Part shown: positions 52,632 through 61,177 of the stretch, piece after piece
Layout of the letters: every line of letters starts with the position of its first letter
Numbering within the stretch: position 1 is the stretch's first letter
NCBI RefSeq assembly: GCF_022447245.1
Contig: NZ_JAKVBC010000003.1
Span: 212,733 to 276,732 of the forward strand
Direction: 5' to 3'
Length of the DNA: 64,000 bases
Origin: Kordia sp.
GTDB taxonomy: Bacteria > Bacteroidota > Bacteroidia > Flavobacteriales > Flavobacteriaceae
Program-made: the position numbers and the translations under genes
The notes under the pieces: generated by a model
The model's input: only the letters and a program-made list of their open reading frames with translations
Told to the model about the DNA's origin: nothing
The model's database searches: none

Positions 52632-53299
52632 TGTATTATTTACTACCCATCTTAGCCGTAATACTAGGATTTCTTTTTGTTACTATTTTTAAGCCGCAGC
52701 AAAAGCAGCACATGAAGTTATTGCTGGCGTTTAGTGGAGCTTTCCTATTAGCAATTACTATTTTTAATTTATTACCCAATGTTTTTAGCGATTATAAAGG
52801 ACGTTATGGCATTTTTGTAATGGCGGGAATTTTGCTGCAAGTTTTCCTAGAATTTTTCTCTAAAGGTGCCGAACACGGGCATGTACATATAGATAAAGAT
52901 AGTCAAAAATTTCCTTGGTTATTATTTGTAAGTTTAAGTATTCATGCGGTTTTAGAAGGTTTTCCAATGCATCAGCACGACCATTTGATTTATGGAATTG
53001 TAGTGCACAAAGTACCCATTGCTATTATTTTGACAACCTTCTTTTATAAGTCAAAAATGACAAGAACTTCTATCCTAAACTTCTTATGTTTGTTTGCCGT
53101 AATGACACCGTTAGGAAGCTTTTTGTCTGAACAGTTGACGTTTTTAGAAGCGTACCAAAATGAAATTACCGCGTTGGTTATTGGAATCTTTTTACATATT
53201 TCAACTACAATATTATTTGAAAGTTCGGAAGGTCATAAATTTAATTTGACTAAATTGTTAGTGATTATTAGCGCAACAGTATTGGCGTATTTTATATAA
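52628..53299 (+). CDS. ZIP family metal transporter
   Basis: 223 residues, about seven hydrophobic helices. ZIP metal-site residues are visible: S-I-H-A-V-L-E-G-F-P in helix 4 and V-H-K-V-P-I-A in helix 5; a His-rich loop (H-G-H-V-H) lies before helix 4. Imports zinc or another divalent metal. Overlaps the methyltransferase gene by 4 nt. Confidence 0.93.
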   Translation: MMYYLLPILAVILGFLFVTIFKPQQKQHMKLLLAFSGAFLLAITIFNLLPNVFSDYKGRYGIFVMAGILLQVFLEFFSKGAEHGHVHIDKDSQKFPWLLFVSLSIHAVLEGFPMHQHDHLIYGIVVHKVPIAIILTTFFYKSKMTRTSILNFLCLFAVMTPLGSFLSEQLTFLEAYQNEITALVIGIFLHISTTILFESSEGHKFNLTKLLVIISATVLAYFI

Positions 53300-53412
53300 T
53301 ATACTTCGTGCTTCGCCCAGCATATAGACTTGGCTTTGCTCAGTATAGGCCACTTTTAGTTTTAAAAAGAAAATTTCGTATCAAGCAAGTTCAGAATCAA
53401 TAAATATTTTTT

Positions 53413-53841
53413 ATGTTTAGCAAGGCAGAATCAAGGAAATTACGACAAGATTTTTGGATTTCGTTTGGAAAATCTTTTCCTCGTAAGTGGGTTTTATATA
53501 ATACAAAGATCCGAGATTTTTCGTTTAAGTTTTATTTTGACAAGAAAAAAGCGATGGTTTCTCTTGATATTGAAGATCAAAATCTTGAAAATCGTATCAA
53601 ATACTGGGACAAAATGGTTTCCTTAAAAGCTATTTTGACAAACGAATTTCTTCCTAATGCTATTTTTGATGAAGCCTATGTTTTAGATAATGGCAAAGAA
53701 ATTTCTAGAATTTACTTAGAAAAACACAAAGTATCTATTCACAATAAAAACACATGGCAAGAAACAATGATCTTCTTAAATGAAACCATGCAGCAGTTTG
53801 AAACCTTTTATTATGAATATGAAGATTTTATTAAAGCTTGA
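53413..53841 (+). CDS. DUF4268 family protein
   Basis: 142 residues. It opens with F-S-K-A-E-S-R-K-L-R-Q-D-F-W-I-S-F-G-K-S-F-P and has F-D-E-A-Y-V-L-D-N-G-K-E-I-S-R-I-Y, both typical of DUF4268, a family found alone or as a C-terminal domain near nuclease-like proteins. It is alone here. Function unknown. Confidence 0.85.
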   Translation: MFSKAESRKLRQDFWISFGKSFPRKWVLYNTKIRDFSFKFYFDKKKAMVSLDIEDQNLENRIKYWDKMVSLKAILTNEFLPNAIFDEAYVLDNGKEISRIYLEKHKVSIHNKNTWQETMIFLNETMQQFETFYYEYEDFIKA

Positions 53842-54054
53842 TTAGACTTCGCTCTATCAGCTTTGTGTTAGAGTTCTCAGATTGTTGGACTTCTTGGATT
53901 GTTAGACTCCTTAGATTTTTTGGTTTTTTAGATAGGTTTCACATTTCAACAGATTCAATGTATCATTACTATTTTGGCAGGTATTCCTATTATTTTTTAA
54001 TGTATATTTAAGTAACATTACCAACTGTTTGCAAACAATTTACCCATTAAAACC

Positions 54055-54789
54055 ATGTTAAAACATCTCTTTTTACCACTGTGTTGCCTTTTATGTTTTA
54101 CTACTGTACAGGCGCAAGAATATTACAAAGCAAAAAATAGTCCTAAAATTTATACCAAAGGCGAATTAGATAAGGTTATTCAAAGTCTTAATAACAAATT
54201 AAAAACCGATATTTCCATTACTACAGTAAGTTATACTATTGAGGAAACTATCAAACGAAACGATTCCATTATTAACTTTATTAGATATGATTTTGATCGT
54301 AAAGTTAATAGAACAGGAAAGATATACGATTTGGAAAATAAACCGTTCCCTGATTTTAAACTCCGAAATGTAAAAGGCGAAAAAATAACTCAAAAAGGCC
54401 TCAAAGGAAAGATTACGTTTATAAATATATGGTTTGTAAATTGTTATCCTTGCAGACGCGAAATGCCACTATTAAATATACTCCACGAAAAATATAAAGA
54501 TAAAGTAGACTTTAAGTCCATCACTTTTGATACCAAAGAAAAGGTAAAGACATTTTTAGAAACAAACGCCTATACTTTTGAGCATTTGGTAAATGCAAAG
54601 TCTTTTATAAAGAATGATTTGGGTGTAAAAATTTATCCAATGATTATGATTGTAGATAAAGATGGTATTGTACGATATGTAGACAAAGGAATTCCGCCTA
54701 GATTTGATAAGAAGACTAAAAAGGTACTTGATTTTACCGAAAAAGATCTTGCCTATTTGGAAACCATTTTAGATGATTTATTGAAGTAG
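54055..54789 (+). CDS. TlpA-like periplasmic thioredoxin with altered redox site
   Basis: 244 residues with a signal peptide. The thioredoxin domain starts near 100 (F-P-D-F-K-L-R-N-V-K-G-E-K-I-T) and has the redox pair C130-Y-P-C133 within I-W-F-V-N-C-Y-P-C-R-R-E-M-P. The Trp normally just before the first Cys is Asn, which should alter redox potential. A cis-Pro loop is seen at I-Y-P-M-I-M-I-V. It shares the family with the TlpA at 1456 but is not a close copy. Confidence 0.9.
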   Translation: MLKHLFLPLCCLLCFTTVQAQEYYKAKNSPKIYTKGELDKVIQSLNNKLKTDISITTVSYTIEETIKRNDSIINFIRYDFDRKVNRTGKIYDLENKPFPDFKLRNVKGEKITQKGLKGKITFINIWFVNCYPCRREMPLLNILHEKYKDKVDFKSITFDTKEKVKTFLETNAYTFEHLVNAKSFIKNDLGVKIYPMIMIVDKDGIVRYVDKGIPPRFDKKTKKVLDFTEKDLAYLETILDDLLK

Positions 54790-54823
54790 ATTAGACTTCT
54801 ATAAAACTTGACTTCAATAATAA

Positions 54824-55006
54824 TTGCAAGAAGGTAATGATGGCTTTTATATTGTTGGCGATCAATTATCTGCTTTGTCAGGTTGGCAAGAAGGTGCTGT
54901 TTCTTCAGCATTAGTCGCTTTTGGTTTATGCGTAAAAATGGAAGGCTTTAGCGCTCCAAAATTACGACAAGTACCATTTACAGCACAGTTAGTGGAAGGA
55001 CGATAG
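54824..55006 (+). pseudogene. C-terminal remnant of a flavin amine oxidase
   Basis: 60 codons directly after a TAA: Q-E-G-N-D-G-F-Y-I-V-G-D-Q-L-S-A-L-S-G-W-Q-E-G-A-V-S-S-A-L, which matches the FAD-binding C-terminal segment of flavin monoamine oxidases (F-A-G-D-x-x-S-x-x-x-G-W-Q-E-G-A). The first several hundred residues are absent, so this is a remnant left by deletion. It lies at the edge of the small-gene island at 55-59 kb. Confidence 0.75.
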
Positions 55007-55099
55007 CTCTTCTTTAATTTTATAATAAAGTCCGTTTGTTTCTAAATAAGAAGCAAATGGACTTTATATATTATGATGTTTATTTCTCACTTATATTCT

Positions 55100-55552
55100 T
55101 TAATCTCCTTTTCCTTCTGGAACTATCACAAAAGCCCATTCAACATCTTCAGGAACTCCATATACTTCTAAAAACTTTCCTCCAAGACTGCTTATTTGAG
55201 ACTTCTTGTCTTCTATTTCTAGACCGTACTTTTCTCCAAACATTAATTGGACTCCAATATCCAATGTAAGTGTATCAGTATCTTTTAGATCAAAGGTTTT
55301 AAATGTATTCGTTTCAATTTTTAAGCCTTCAACAACTTCTATTTCTTTAGAAGTTTCATTGTAAATGAATATTTTATATGACTTTCCTGTTTTATTATAT
55401 GTAGCAGGTATTATAGAAATATCACTTCCTTTTTCAATAAATATGTTTCCATTTGAGTCTTCATATCTTACTTCTTTAGGTGATTTACCTGCACCTTGCT
55501 CACAGGCTATAAGCATTACTAGAATTAAAATTCTGAATATTCGTTTTATCAT
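55100..55552 (-). CDS. Hypothetical lipoprotein, 150 aa
   Basis: Lipoprotein signal (I-L-I-L-V-M-L-I-A-C-E-Q). The mature part is Glu/Asp/Lys-rich with beta segments (V-E-V-V-E-G-L-K-I-E, D-T-L-T-L-D-I-G-V-Q-L-M-F-G) and ends in W-A-F-V-I-V-P-E. No family recognised. It ends the small-gene island. Confidence 0.6.
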   Translation of the reverse strand: MIKRIFRILILVMLIACEQGAGKSPKEVRYEDSNGNIFIEKGSDISIIPATYNKTGKSYKIFIYNETSKEIEVVEGLKIETNTFKTFDLKDTDTLTLDIGVQLMFGEKYGLEIEDKKSQISSLGGKFLEVYGVPEDVEWAFVIVPEGKGD

Positions 55553-55556
55553 TTCA

Positions 55557-56012
55557 TCAATTGTTATTGATTATTGCTTGTATTTTTTCAATGATTGTAT
55601 TCAATTCAGCGATATAGTCTTCTCCAGCTTTTCTATTTTCATCATTCAACTTTAATGCTTCCGAAATTATAGTTTCAAGACTTAAGTCAAGAGATTTTAA
55701 CACATCTGTCCAAAATCTTTTCCTTTCAGCTGGTGTGTGACATGGTCCGTCTGCATTATTTTTAAATCTATCTGGATTAATCACTAACAAATCATCATAT
55801 TTAATTCCCATAGATACAGCTTTTTCTTGAAGCTTGTCTCGCTCTTCCCAATTATCAAACCAGTGTTCTCCATAATCATTATCTAAAGTAAAAAATCGCC
55901 CAATCCAAACTACTTCATTCCATTCTGTCAAACCAAGTTGATCAGCTATTACTTTATATTCTGGATTTACTACAAAACAGTCAAGTTCTTTTATGTATTT
56001 AAATATTTTCAT
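55557..56012 (-). CDS. Hypothetical protein, 151 aa
   Basis: No signal peptide. N-terminal L-G-L-T-E-W-N-E-V-V-W-I-G-R-F-F-T-L-D, then D-D-L-L-V-I-N-P-D-R-F-K and C-H-T-P-A-E-R-K-R-F-W, followed by a long helix. No family recognised. It is 4 nt upstream of the lipoprotein gene, so both are likely in one transcript. Confidence 0.6.
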   Translation of the reverse strand: MKIFKYIKELDCFVVNPEYKVIADQLGLTEWNEVVWIGRFFTLDNDYGEHWFDNWEERDKLQEKAVSMGIKYDDLLVINPDRFKNNADGPCHTPAERKRFWTDVLKSLDLSLETIISEALKLNDENRKAGEDYIAELNTIIEKIQAIINNN

Positions 56013-56062
56013 TTTTCTTTAATTAATCATTACTGGTCTGATAGAATCTAAAGTTCAATTCA

Positions 56063-57025
56063 TTACTCTTCTATTCGTTTAATCATAATTTCAATATCAT
56101 CTGAGTTCAGGTTCAAAGATATTCCCATATCTCGCACTTCTGTTGTCCATTTTTCTTCAAAATTATGCCTAGCTTTTGCATTGGTAATTGGATGACAATA
56201 AGGCCTATTATCAAATGCCCTAATTAGCACTTTATTTATTTCTTCTACATTTATTTTTCGTTTTACTTGATTTTTTTGTGTTTTCTCAATAGCAAGTAAA
56301 ATATTTTGCTGCACCTTAGGGTCTTTTTTAATTTCTTGTTCTACAATAGAATCTAAGACTAAAAACTTGACAGGAACAGATTCAATCTGAAATGCTTTTA
56401 AGCGACAATGCCCATCAAGTACAACATAACCACCAATACAACTCAAATACCAAACTAATATTGGTGGGCAAGATCCTTGTTTAACTAATTTTCGAAACCA
56501 TTTTACCCTACCATTCTTTTCATTTGGCTCATTTTTTAATGCGACAAGGCTATCGTTTCGACCAATATCCCATGTAATCCATCTAGGATTTTCTACATCA
56601 AAAGCTTTGGCAATATCACCGACTTTAATTGAAGTGTTTTTTTCTTTGTTTTCAGGAGAAGCTCCAATCGTTAGTGTCCAAAGTCCATCTGATAGTATTG
56701 GTTGTTTTTCATCTCCCAAAGACTTAGCAAAAAAACGAGACCAGAATTTATAATAGTCGGCATTTTTTGATGCTTCAATAGTTTCTGAATTTATAGGTTT
56801 TATTGGCATGTCTTCCAATTCCCAATCAACTTTATTCTGCAAGAGCCACACGCCCCAATATTCTTTACCAAACGTTCCCCAAAGAATTGGGATATCTTTA
56901 TTTAGTAATTTAAAACGGCAATTAACTCCTGATTCAAGCTGAAGTATTCCAGAAATTTTATTGTCAACTTCAATTCGTAAACCTGTCCATAATTCAGCGT
57001 CATTTGTGATGTCTTTCCAAATCAT
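56063..57025 (-). CDS. Hypothetical protein with a ParB/Srx-like segment, 320 aa
   Basis: 320 residues, no signal peptide. Around residues 190-225 the segment P-P-I-L-V-W-Y-L...Y-V-V-L-D-G-H-C-R-L-K-A-F with V-P-V-K-F-L-V-L resembles the D-G-H-x-R-L-x-A core of ParB/sulfiredoxin-like folds. The rest is not recognised. Whether it has nuclease or NTP-related activity cannot be said. It lies in the island of small unknown genes. Confidence 0.55.
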   Translation of the reverse strand: MIWKDITNDAELWTGLRIEVDNKISGILQLESGVNCRFKLLNKDIPILWGTFGKEYWGVWLLQNKVDWELEDMPIKPINSETIEASKNADYYKFWSRFFAKSLGDEKQPILSDGLWTLTIGASPENKEKNTSIKVGDIAKAFDVENPRWITWDIGRNDSLVALKNEPNEKNGRVKWFRKLVKQGSCPPILVWYLSCIGGYVVLDGHCRLKAFQIESVPVKFLVLDSIVEQEIKKDPKVQQNILLAIEKTQKNQVKRKINVEEINKVLIRAFDNRPYCHPITNAKARHNFEEKWTTEVRDMGISLNLNSDDIEIMIKRIEE

Positions 57026-57093
57026 TTTTCTTCTTAAAAGTATACTTAAACTCTTTCTTTCGTGCAGTGTTTTTATTCCAATTCAAGCGCCAT

Positions 57094-57588
57094 TCAATGC
57101 ATTCCTTTTAATTCTTCTTTGAAATGTGCTACCTCTAATCGGGTTTTGCTATGAAATTTAAATCCTAATTTTATATAGAAAGCATTAGCGTTTTCATTGG
57201 TATCAATTACGCAAAGAAAAAGATTTTTTTTATTCTTTTCTTGACTATGCTTTATCATTTGGGTCATCACTGTTTTCCCGATTCCTTTTCCTCCATGTTT
57301 GGGAAGTATGTATATTTTTTCTAATTCGCAATTATCCAGTTCAGATAACTCCCTAGATGATTTATAATTCATTTTTAGAAATTCAATATTCTCTCCATTG
57401 TATTGAATAAAATAATATTCATAGTTATCATCTGCCAATTCTGAATTCAACCGATTGGTTCCAAATTCTTGTTCTAAATATAGTTCCATCCCATTTTTAG
57501 TCCAATGATCGGCAAATACTTGGGAATATGATTTCTTGCAAATTTCTTGTAATTCAGCAATATCTGTTAATGTTGCTCTTTTTAACAT
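57094..57588 (-). CDS. GNAT family N-acetyltransferase
   Basis: 164 residues from the ATG at 57588; the open frame begins six codons earlier with TTG. The GNAT acetyl-CoA motif L-P-K-H-G-G-K-G-I-G-K-T-V-M near 91-104 and the final Y-I-K-L-G-F-K-F-H identify the family. It transfers an acetyl group to an unknown amine or protein N-terminus. Downstream of the 57613-58079 pair. Confidence 0.88.
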   Translation of the reverse strand: MLKRATLTDIAELQEICKKSYSQVFADHWTKNGMELYLEQEFGTNRLNSELADDNYEYYFIQYNGENIEFLKMNYKSSRELSELDNCELEKIYILPKHGGKGIGKTVMTQMIKHSQEKNKKNLFLCVIDTNENANAFYIKLGFKFHSKTRLEVAHFKEELKGMH

Positions 57589-57612
57589 GTAGTTATGCTT
57601 CTTCAAATATTA

Positions 57613-57897
57613 CTACTTCTTTTTAGATTCATACACGCCAAGTATTTCGTTGAGCTGCGCATTTTGAACCGCTGTCGTTAAACCTACTTCTTCTGCAACC
57701 ACCAACATATCTGTTACATAATTGTATTCAATATCTCCTTTAATTTTTCCTCTATTTAGAATCTTTTCTAGTTTATTTTCTCGCTTATAATCAAGTCCTG
57801 CTTCGTTTAGTTTCGCCCAAAAATATTCCAAAGTTTCTCCTGCTGCTTCTTGAAAATATGTAAATACAGCTTCAATATCATATTTTAAAGATGCCAT
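57613..57897 (-). CDS. Hypothetical protein, 94 aa
   Basis: Cytosolic, helical (A-V-F-T-Y-F-Q-E-A-A-G-E-T-L-E-Y-F-W-A-K-L-N-E-A-G-L-D). No family recognised. Its start overlaps the upstream 64-aa gene by 13 nt, a tight translational coupling that suggests the two proteins act together. Confidence 0.6.
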   Translation of the reverse strand: MASLKYDIEAVFTYFQEAAGETLEYFWAKLNEAGLDYKRENKLEKILNRGKIKGDIEYNYVTDMLVVAEEVGLTTAVQNAQLNEILGVYESKKK

Positions 57898-58079
57898 GTT
57901 TCTGAACTTTTTTCAGCTGTAAGCCTACTTACTTTATCCTTCTCAAGACAAGAAGTCACCCAATCTATATTTTTTGAATCCCAACCTTGCGGTGGATGTT
58001 TCTTGTAAGCTTCTATTGCAATATCTATGACTTTACATAGTTTTTCTACTTCTTCTGCATAGGATTTTCTTTTTGCCAC
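57885..58079 (-). CDS. Hypothetical protein, 64 aa
   Basis: GTG start. Helical and charged (Y-A-E-E-V-E-K-L-C-K-V-I-D-I-A-I-E-A-Y-K-K-H-P-P-Q-G-W), C-terminal K-V-S-R-L-T-A-E-K-S. Overlaps the 94-aa gene. The pair has a small toxin-antitoxin-like layout but no toxin-family signature was seen. Confidence 0.55.
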   Translation of the reverse strand: MAKRKSYAEEVEKLCKVIDIAIEAYKKHPPQGWDSKNIDWVTSCLEKDKVSRLTAEKSSETWHL

Positions 58080-58141
58080 ATAACTAGTTTCTAATTTGTT
58101 TTTCTAAGATAAGGTTTTAACAATAATTAAATATCATTATC

Positions 58142-59230
58142 TTATTCACGATAACTTTCTTTATATCCTTGAATTGCTCCAAGCGCATTAAAAACACTGT
58201 CTTGTTCTTCTTCTAAACCCCAACCTTTTTGTGCCAATTCTACTCTTACTTCAGTTTCAGTTTTTCCTTTTTCAAATAGATAGACTGTATATTCAAGTAC
58301 CGTTTCTGGTACTCTTTCAATAAGACTATTTAACACCATGGTTCCTGCCTTAAATTGAGCAATGATGTATGGAATTATTATTTGAAAAAGCCAGCTCAAT
58401 ACAAGTCCAATCCAACCTATATTGGAACTTTTAATGGTGAGTCCACCTTCAAGTCGTATTCCTAAAAATTCAAAAAAAGATACATCTACAATATTAGCTT
58501 CTGAAATAATCCATAGATATTGTGTAAATAAACTAGTTATAAACATGACTAACATCATACCTGCTAGAAGTATATTGATCATTTTAAAATTAATATAGTT
58601 CGTCTTTTTGAGAACTTTTCCAAATACATAGCCTATTCCCAGTCCCAGTCCTACTTCATATAATCCTATAATGTGTCCTAGATTTGTGATGAGTATGCCC
58701 AGAAGTACTCCAAAAATGATCGCAATAATTAAACCACCTATCATAGGAACAGCAACATGTGATTCTTTATGAACTATAGGTTTTGGCAATTCAGTAGGAA
58801 CTTCATATTCTTCCCAACTCAACTCTTTTTCATAAGCTGCTTGTATTTCGGAAAGTTCACCACTTTTTTCGTAGGCTTCTGCTAATTTTTTAAATACTGT
58901 GATGAACACTCCTGTTCGCATTGAATTTCTTCCAAAATCAATAAAATTACCTTCTAACGTTTTGCTATGCACTTCAATTCTTCCAGTTGCTTTTTTAGTA
59001 ATTGTAATTTTCTCGGTAAATTTCCCCCATGTATTTTTCCTTTTTGCCTCTATAGAGTTTTGACTAACATATACAATATTCCATTCCAATTTTTCAAAAA
59101 CTTTAATTCCTAAAGGTATGATTTGAGTATCCTTAATTTTTGTAACAAACGATTCTGAAAATTCTGGTTTGTATTTATAAATAAACTTCTTTTTAATGTC
59201 TAATTGTATTTTGTCAATGTCTATATTCAT
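58142..59230 (-). CDS. Hypothetical multi-pass membrane protein, 362 aa
   Basis: A soluble N-terminal part (1-145) with K-R-K-N-T-W-G-K-F-T-E-K-I-T-I-T and G-R-N-S-M-R-T-G-V-F is followed by four or five hydrophobic helices (P-M-I-G-G-L-I-I-A-I-I-F-G-V-L-L-G-I, L-G-L-G-I-G-Y-V-F-G, I-N-I-L-L-A-G-M-M-L-V-M-F, I-G-L-V-L-S-W-L-F-Q) and a cytosolic tail with E-T-E-V-R-V-E-L-A-Q-K-G-W. No family recognised. The first gene of the island on this strand after umuD. Confidence 0.6.
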   Translation of the reverse strand: MNIDIDKIQLDIKKKFIYKYKPEFSESFVTKIKDTQIIPLGIKVFEKLEWNIVYVSQNSIEAKRKNTWGKFTEKITITKKATGRIEVHSKTLEGNFIDFGRNSMRTGVFITVFKKLAEAYEKSGELSEIQAAYEKELSWEEYEVPTELPKPIVHKESHVAVPMIGGLIIAIIFGVLLGILITNLGHIIGLYEVGLGLGIGYVFGKVLKKTNYINFKMINILLAGMMLVMFITSLFTQYLWIISEANIVDVSFFEFLGIRLEGGLTIKSSNIGWIGLVLSWLFQIIIPYIIAQFKAGTMVLNSLIERVPETVLEYTVYLFEKGKTETEVRVELAQKGWGLEEEQDSVFNALGAIQGYKESYRE

Positions 59231-59326
59231 TCGCGTGATAATTAATAGTAGTTTCTTAAAAATTATATATTCTTGACTATATGGGTATATTTTTGAATAG
59301 AATTGTTACTACTACTTTTTATACAA

Positions 59327-59767
59327 TCATACTTTTTTAATAACATACGTCACAATTCCCCAAATAAGCAACTGCTTATCTTTGGTAACTTTGATAGGTT
59401 TGTAATTGTCATTTTCGGGCATGAGATATACACACTCTTCTGTTATTTTTAGGCGCTTTACGGTAAATTCACCATCTACATAACACACTGCTATTTTGCC
59501 ATCTTTTGGGGAAATACTTTTATCTATTACTAATAAGTCGTTATTATCTAAACCTGCACCAATCATAGATTCTCCACTGACACGCGCATAATAGGTTGTG
59601 TTTTCATTTCGAATCAATTCTCTGTCTAAACTGATGCGTCTGTTTTTAAAATCATCTGCTGGAGATGGAAATCCTGCAGAGATTCCTTCTTCAACATACG
59701 GAAGTGCTATGTCTCCTTGAATGGATTCGTAAAATATGAGCGATCTGTCATTTTTGTATTTCTTCAT
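59327..59767 (-). CDS. umuD: UmuD-like self-cleaving LexA/UmuD family protein
   Basis: 146 residues. The A-G cleavage site at 31-32 (S-A-G-F-P-S-P-A-D-D), the nucleophile S67 (S-G-E-S-M) and the general base K104 (F-T-V-K-R-L-K) are in place, so self-cleavage should be possible. UmuD' forms translesion DNA polymerase V with UmuC. It lies 12 nt downstream of umuC, the reverse of the E. coli order. Confidence 0.92.
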   Translation of the reverse strand: MKKYKNDRSLIFYESIQGDIALPYVEEGISAGFPSPADDFKNRRISLDRELIRNENTTYYARVSGESMIGAGLDNNDLLVIDKSISPKDGKIAVCYVDGEFTVKRLKITEECVYLMPENDNYKPIKVTKDKQLLIWGIVTYVIKKV

Positions 59768-59779
59768 TGTTCTCTTATA

Positions 59780-61045
59780 TTAAATCGTATCACAGTTTAA
59801 GGTAATGATATCACTAAATTTTGTAGTGTATTCTGGCGATAAGTGCGCTTGTCGCATTTTCCATGTGCGTTGTAAATCTTGATTTGCCATTTTAATTTTT
59901 CGTCCTCCATATTTTTCATTTAATGTATCCATGGCTTTCATTAATTCTTTGTGTTTTGGATCTTCATTTTTGAATAAATCGAGTTGCAATGCATCCGTAT
60001 TGATCAATCCCATGAGCATAACACCTGCTCTTTTGTATTTAACTCCTGGTTTAAAAATTTCGTTTAATGTCTTTTGTGCAAATTGATTGATGATGAGTGT
60101 AGAATTTGTTGCGTATGGTAACGTTACGACTTTGCTTGCTCTATATTGCGATTCGTTTCGTTTATTTCGATCACTTCTTAAAAACACCATCACAATGTTG
60201 CATGAACAATGTTGCATGCGCAATTTTTCTGCACAACGAGAAGCAAACGTGGCAATACGTTCCTTCATATTTTCTTTGTCTGAAAATGTAAATTCAAAAC
60301 TTCGCGTCGTTGCAATGGCCTTTTTGTTTTGTACTTCATTTTCAAGTTGAATTGTAGGTTCGCCTTCTAAATCTTTTTTGAGTCGCAGTCCCACAATCGA
60401 TATATTACGCTTTACCCAATCATCCGTAAGTTGTGTAAACTCATACGCAGTGTGCGCACCTTTGAGTTGTAAACGTTGGGCATTTCCACGCCCGATTCCC
60501 CAAATATCTTTTATAGAAAGCCATTTGAGCATTTTGATGCGTTTCTCTTCGGTATCTATTACATGATAACCGTTTGTTTTTTCGGGAAATTTCTTAGCAA
60601 TATTATTAGCTGCTTTTGATAGTGCTTTTGTAGGAGCAATACCAACACTTACAGGGATTCCTGTACATTGGTAAATATAGGTTTTAATGGTATGTCCTAC
60701 TGTTTGATAATCTTTTGATTCGGGCAATTTCAAAAAAGCTTCATCAATACTATACACTTCTACTTCTGGTGAAAAGTTTTCGAGAAGTTTCATAACGCGC
60801 TCGCTCATATCACCATATAAAGAATAATTGGATGAGCGTACTTGAATGTTTTTTTCAAGAATGATTTGCTTGTATTTAAAAAGTGGTGCTCCCATAGGAA
60901 TTCCTAACGCTTTGGCTTCTCTACTTCTAGAAATTACACAACCGTCATTGTTCGATAAAATAGCCAATGGTTTGTCCATCAACTCTGGATTAAAAGCTCT
61001 TTCGCAAGAAGCAAAAAAACTATTACAGTCAATTATTGCATACAT
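59780..61045 (-). CDS. umuC: Y-family DNA polymerase UmuC
   Basis: 421 residues, the usual length. Palm-domain residues I-I-D-C-N-S-F-F (Asp6) and S-I-D-E-A-F (Asp101-Glu102), thumb W-G-I-G-R-G-N-A-Q-R-L, and little-finger R-S-F-E-F-T-F-S are seen. Performs translesion synthesis. No clear SOS box could be recognised upstream, partly because the flavobacterial LexA site is not fixed in my knowledge. Confidence 0.95.
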   Translation of the reverse strand: MYAIIDCNSFFASCERAFNPELMDKPLAILSNNDGCVISRSREAKALGIPMGAPLFKYKQIILEKNIQVRSSNYSLYGDMSERVMKLLENFSPEVEVYSIDEAFLKLPESKDYQTVGHTIKTYIYQCTGIPVSVGIAPTKALSKAANNIAKKFPEKTNGYHVIDTEEKRIKMLKWLSIKDIWGIGRGNAQRLQLKGAHTAYEFTQLTDDWVKRNISIVGLRLKKDLEGEPTIQLENEVQNKKAIATTRSFEFTFSDKENMKERIATFASRCAEKLRMQHCSCNIVMVFLRSDRNKRNESQYRASKVVTLPYATNSTLIINQFAQKTLNEIFKPGVKYKRAGVMLMGLINTDALQLDLFKNEDPKHKELMKAMDTLNEKYGGRKIKMANQDLQRTWKMRQAHLSPEYTTKFSDIITLNCDTI

Positions 61046-61130
61046 ATTTAAGGGGAATTATGTATAAAAATAATTTGTAGTATGCTCTTTTAAGAAGAAT
61101 TATGTTAGCTATTCCTGTCTTTGCAGCAAA

Positions 61131-61156
61131 AAAAAGCAGCTCGAAAGCTGCTTTTT
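61131..61156 (-). terminator. Rho-independent terminator of the metalloprotease gene
   Basis: AAAAAGCAGCT (61131-61141), CGAA loop, AGCTGCTTTTT (61146-61156); on the minus strand it is followed by a T run, 22 nt after the stop codon. Confidence 0.8.
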
Positions 61157-61177
61157 ATAAGGTATGTGAGAAATGTA

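Noticed and set aside
53842..54054. Repeat-derived element in the spacer with several GTTAGA/GATTGTTGGACT-like pieces
   Set aside because: The pieces are irregular in length and spacing and look like local slippage in AT-rich DNA.
55036..55269. 77-aa plus-strand open frame
   Set aside because: Overlaps a well-supported lipoprotein gene on the other strand and is Leu/Phe-rich by shadow.
57613..58079. Toxin-antitoxin pair
   Set aside because: Only the tight overlap and small size suggest it; no toxin or antitoxin family motif was seen.
61046..61130. SOS operator upstream of umuC
   Set aside because: No convincing palindrome seen; the flavobacterial LexA consensus is not certain enough to call one.
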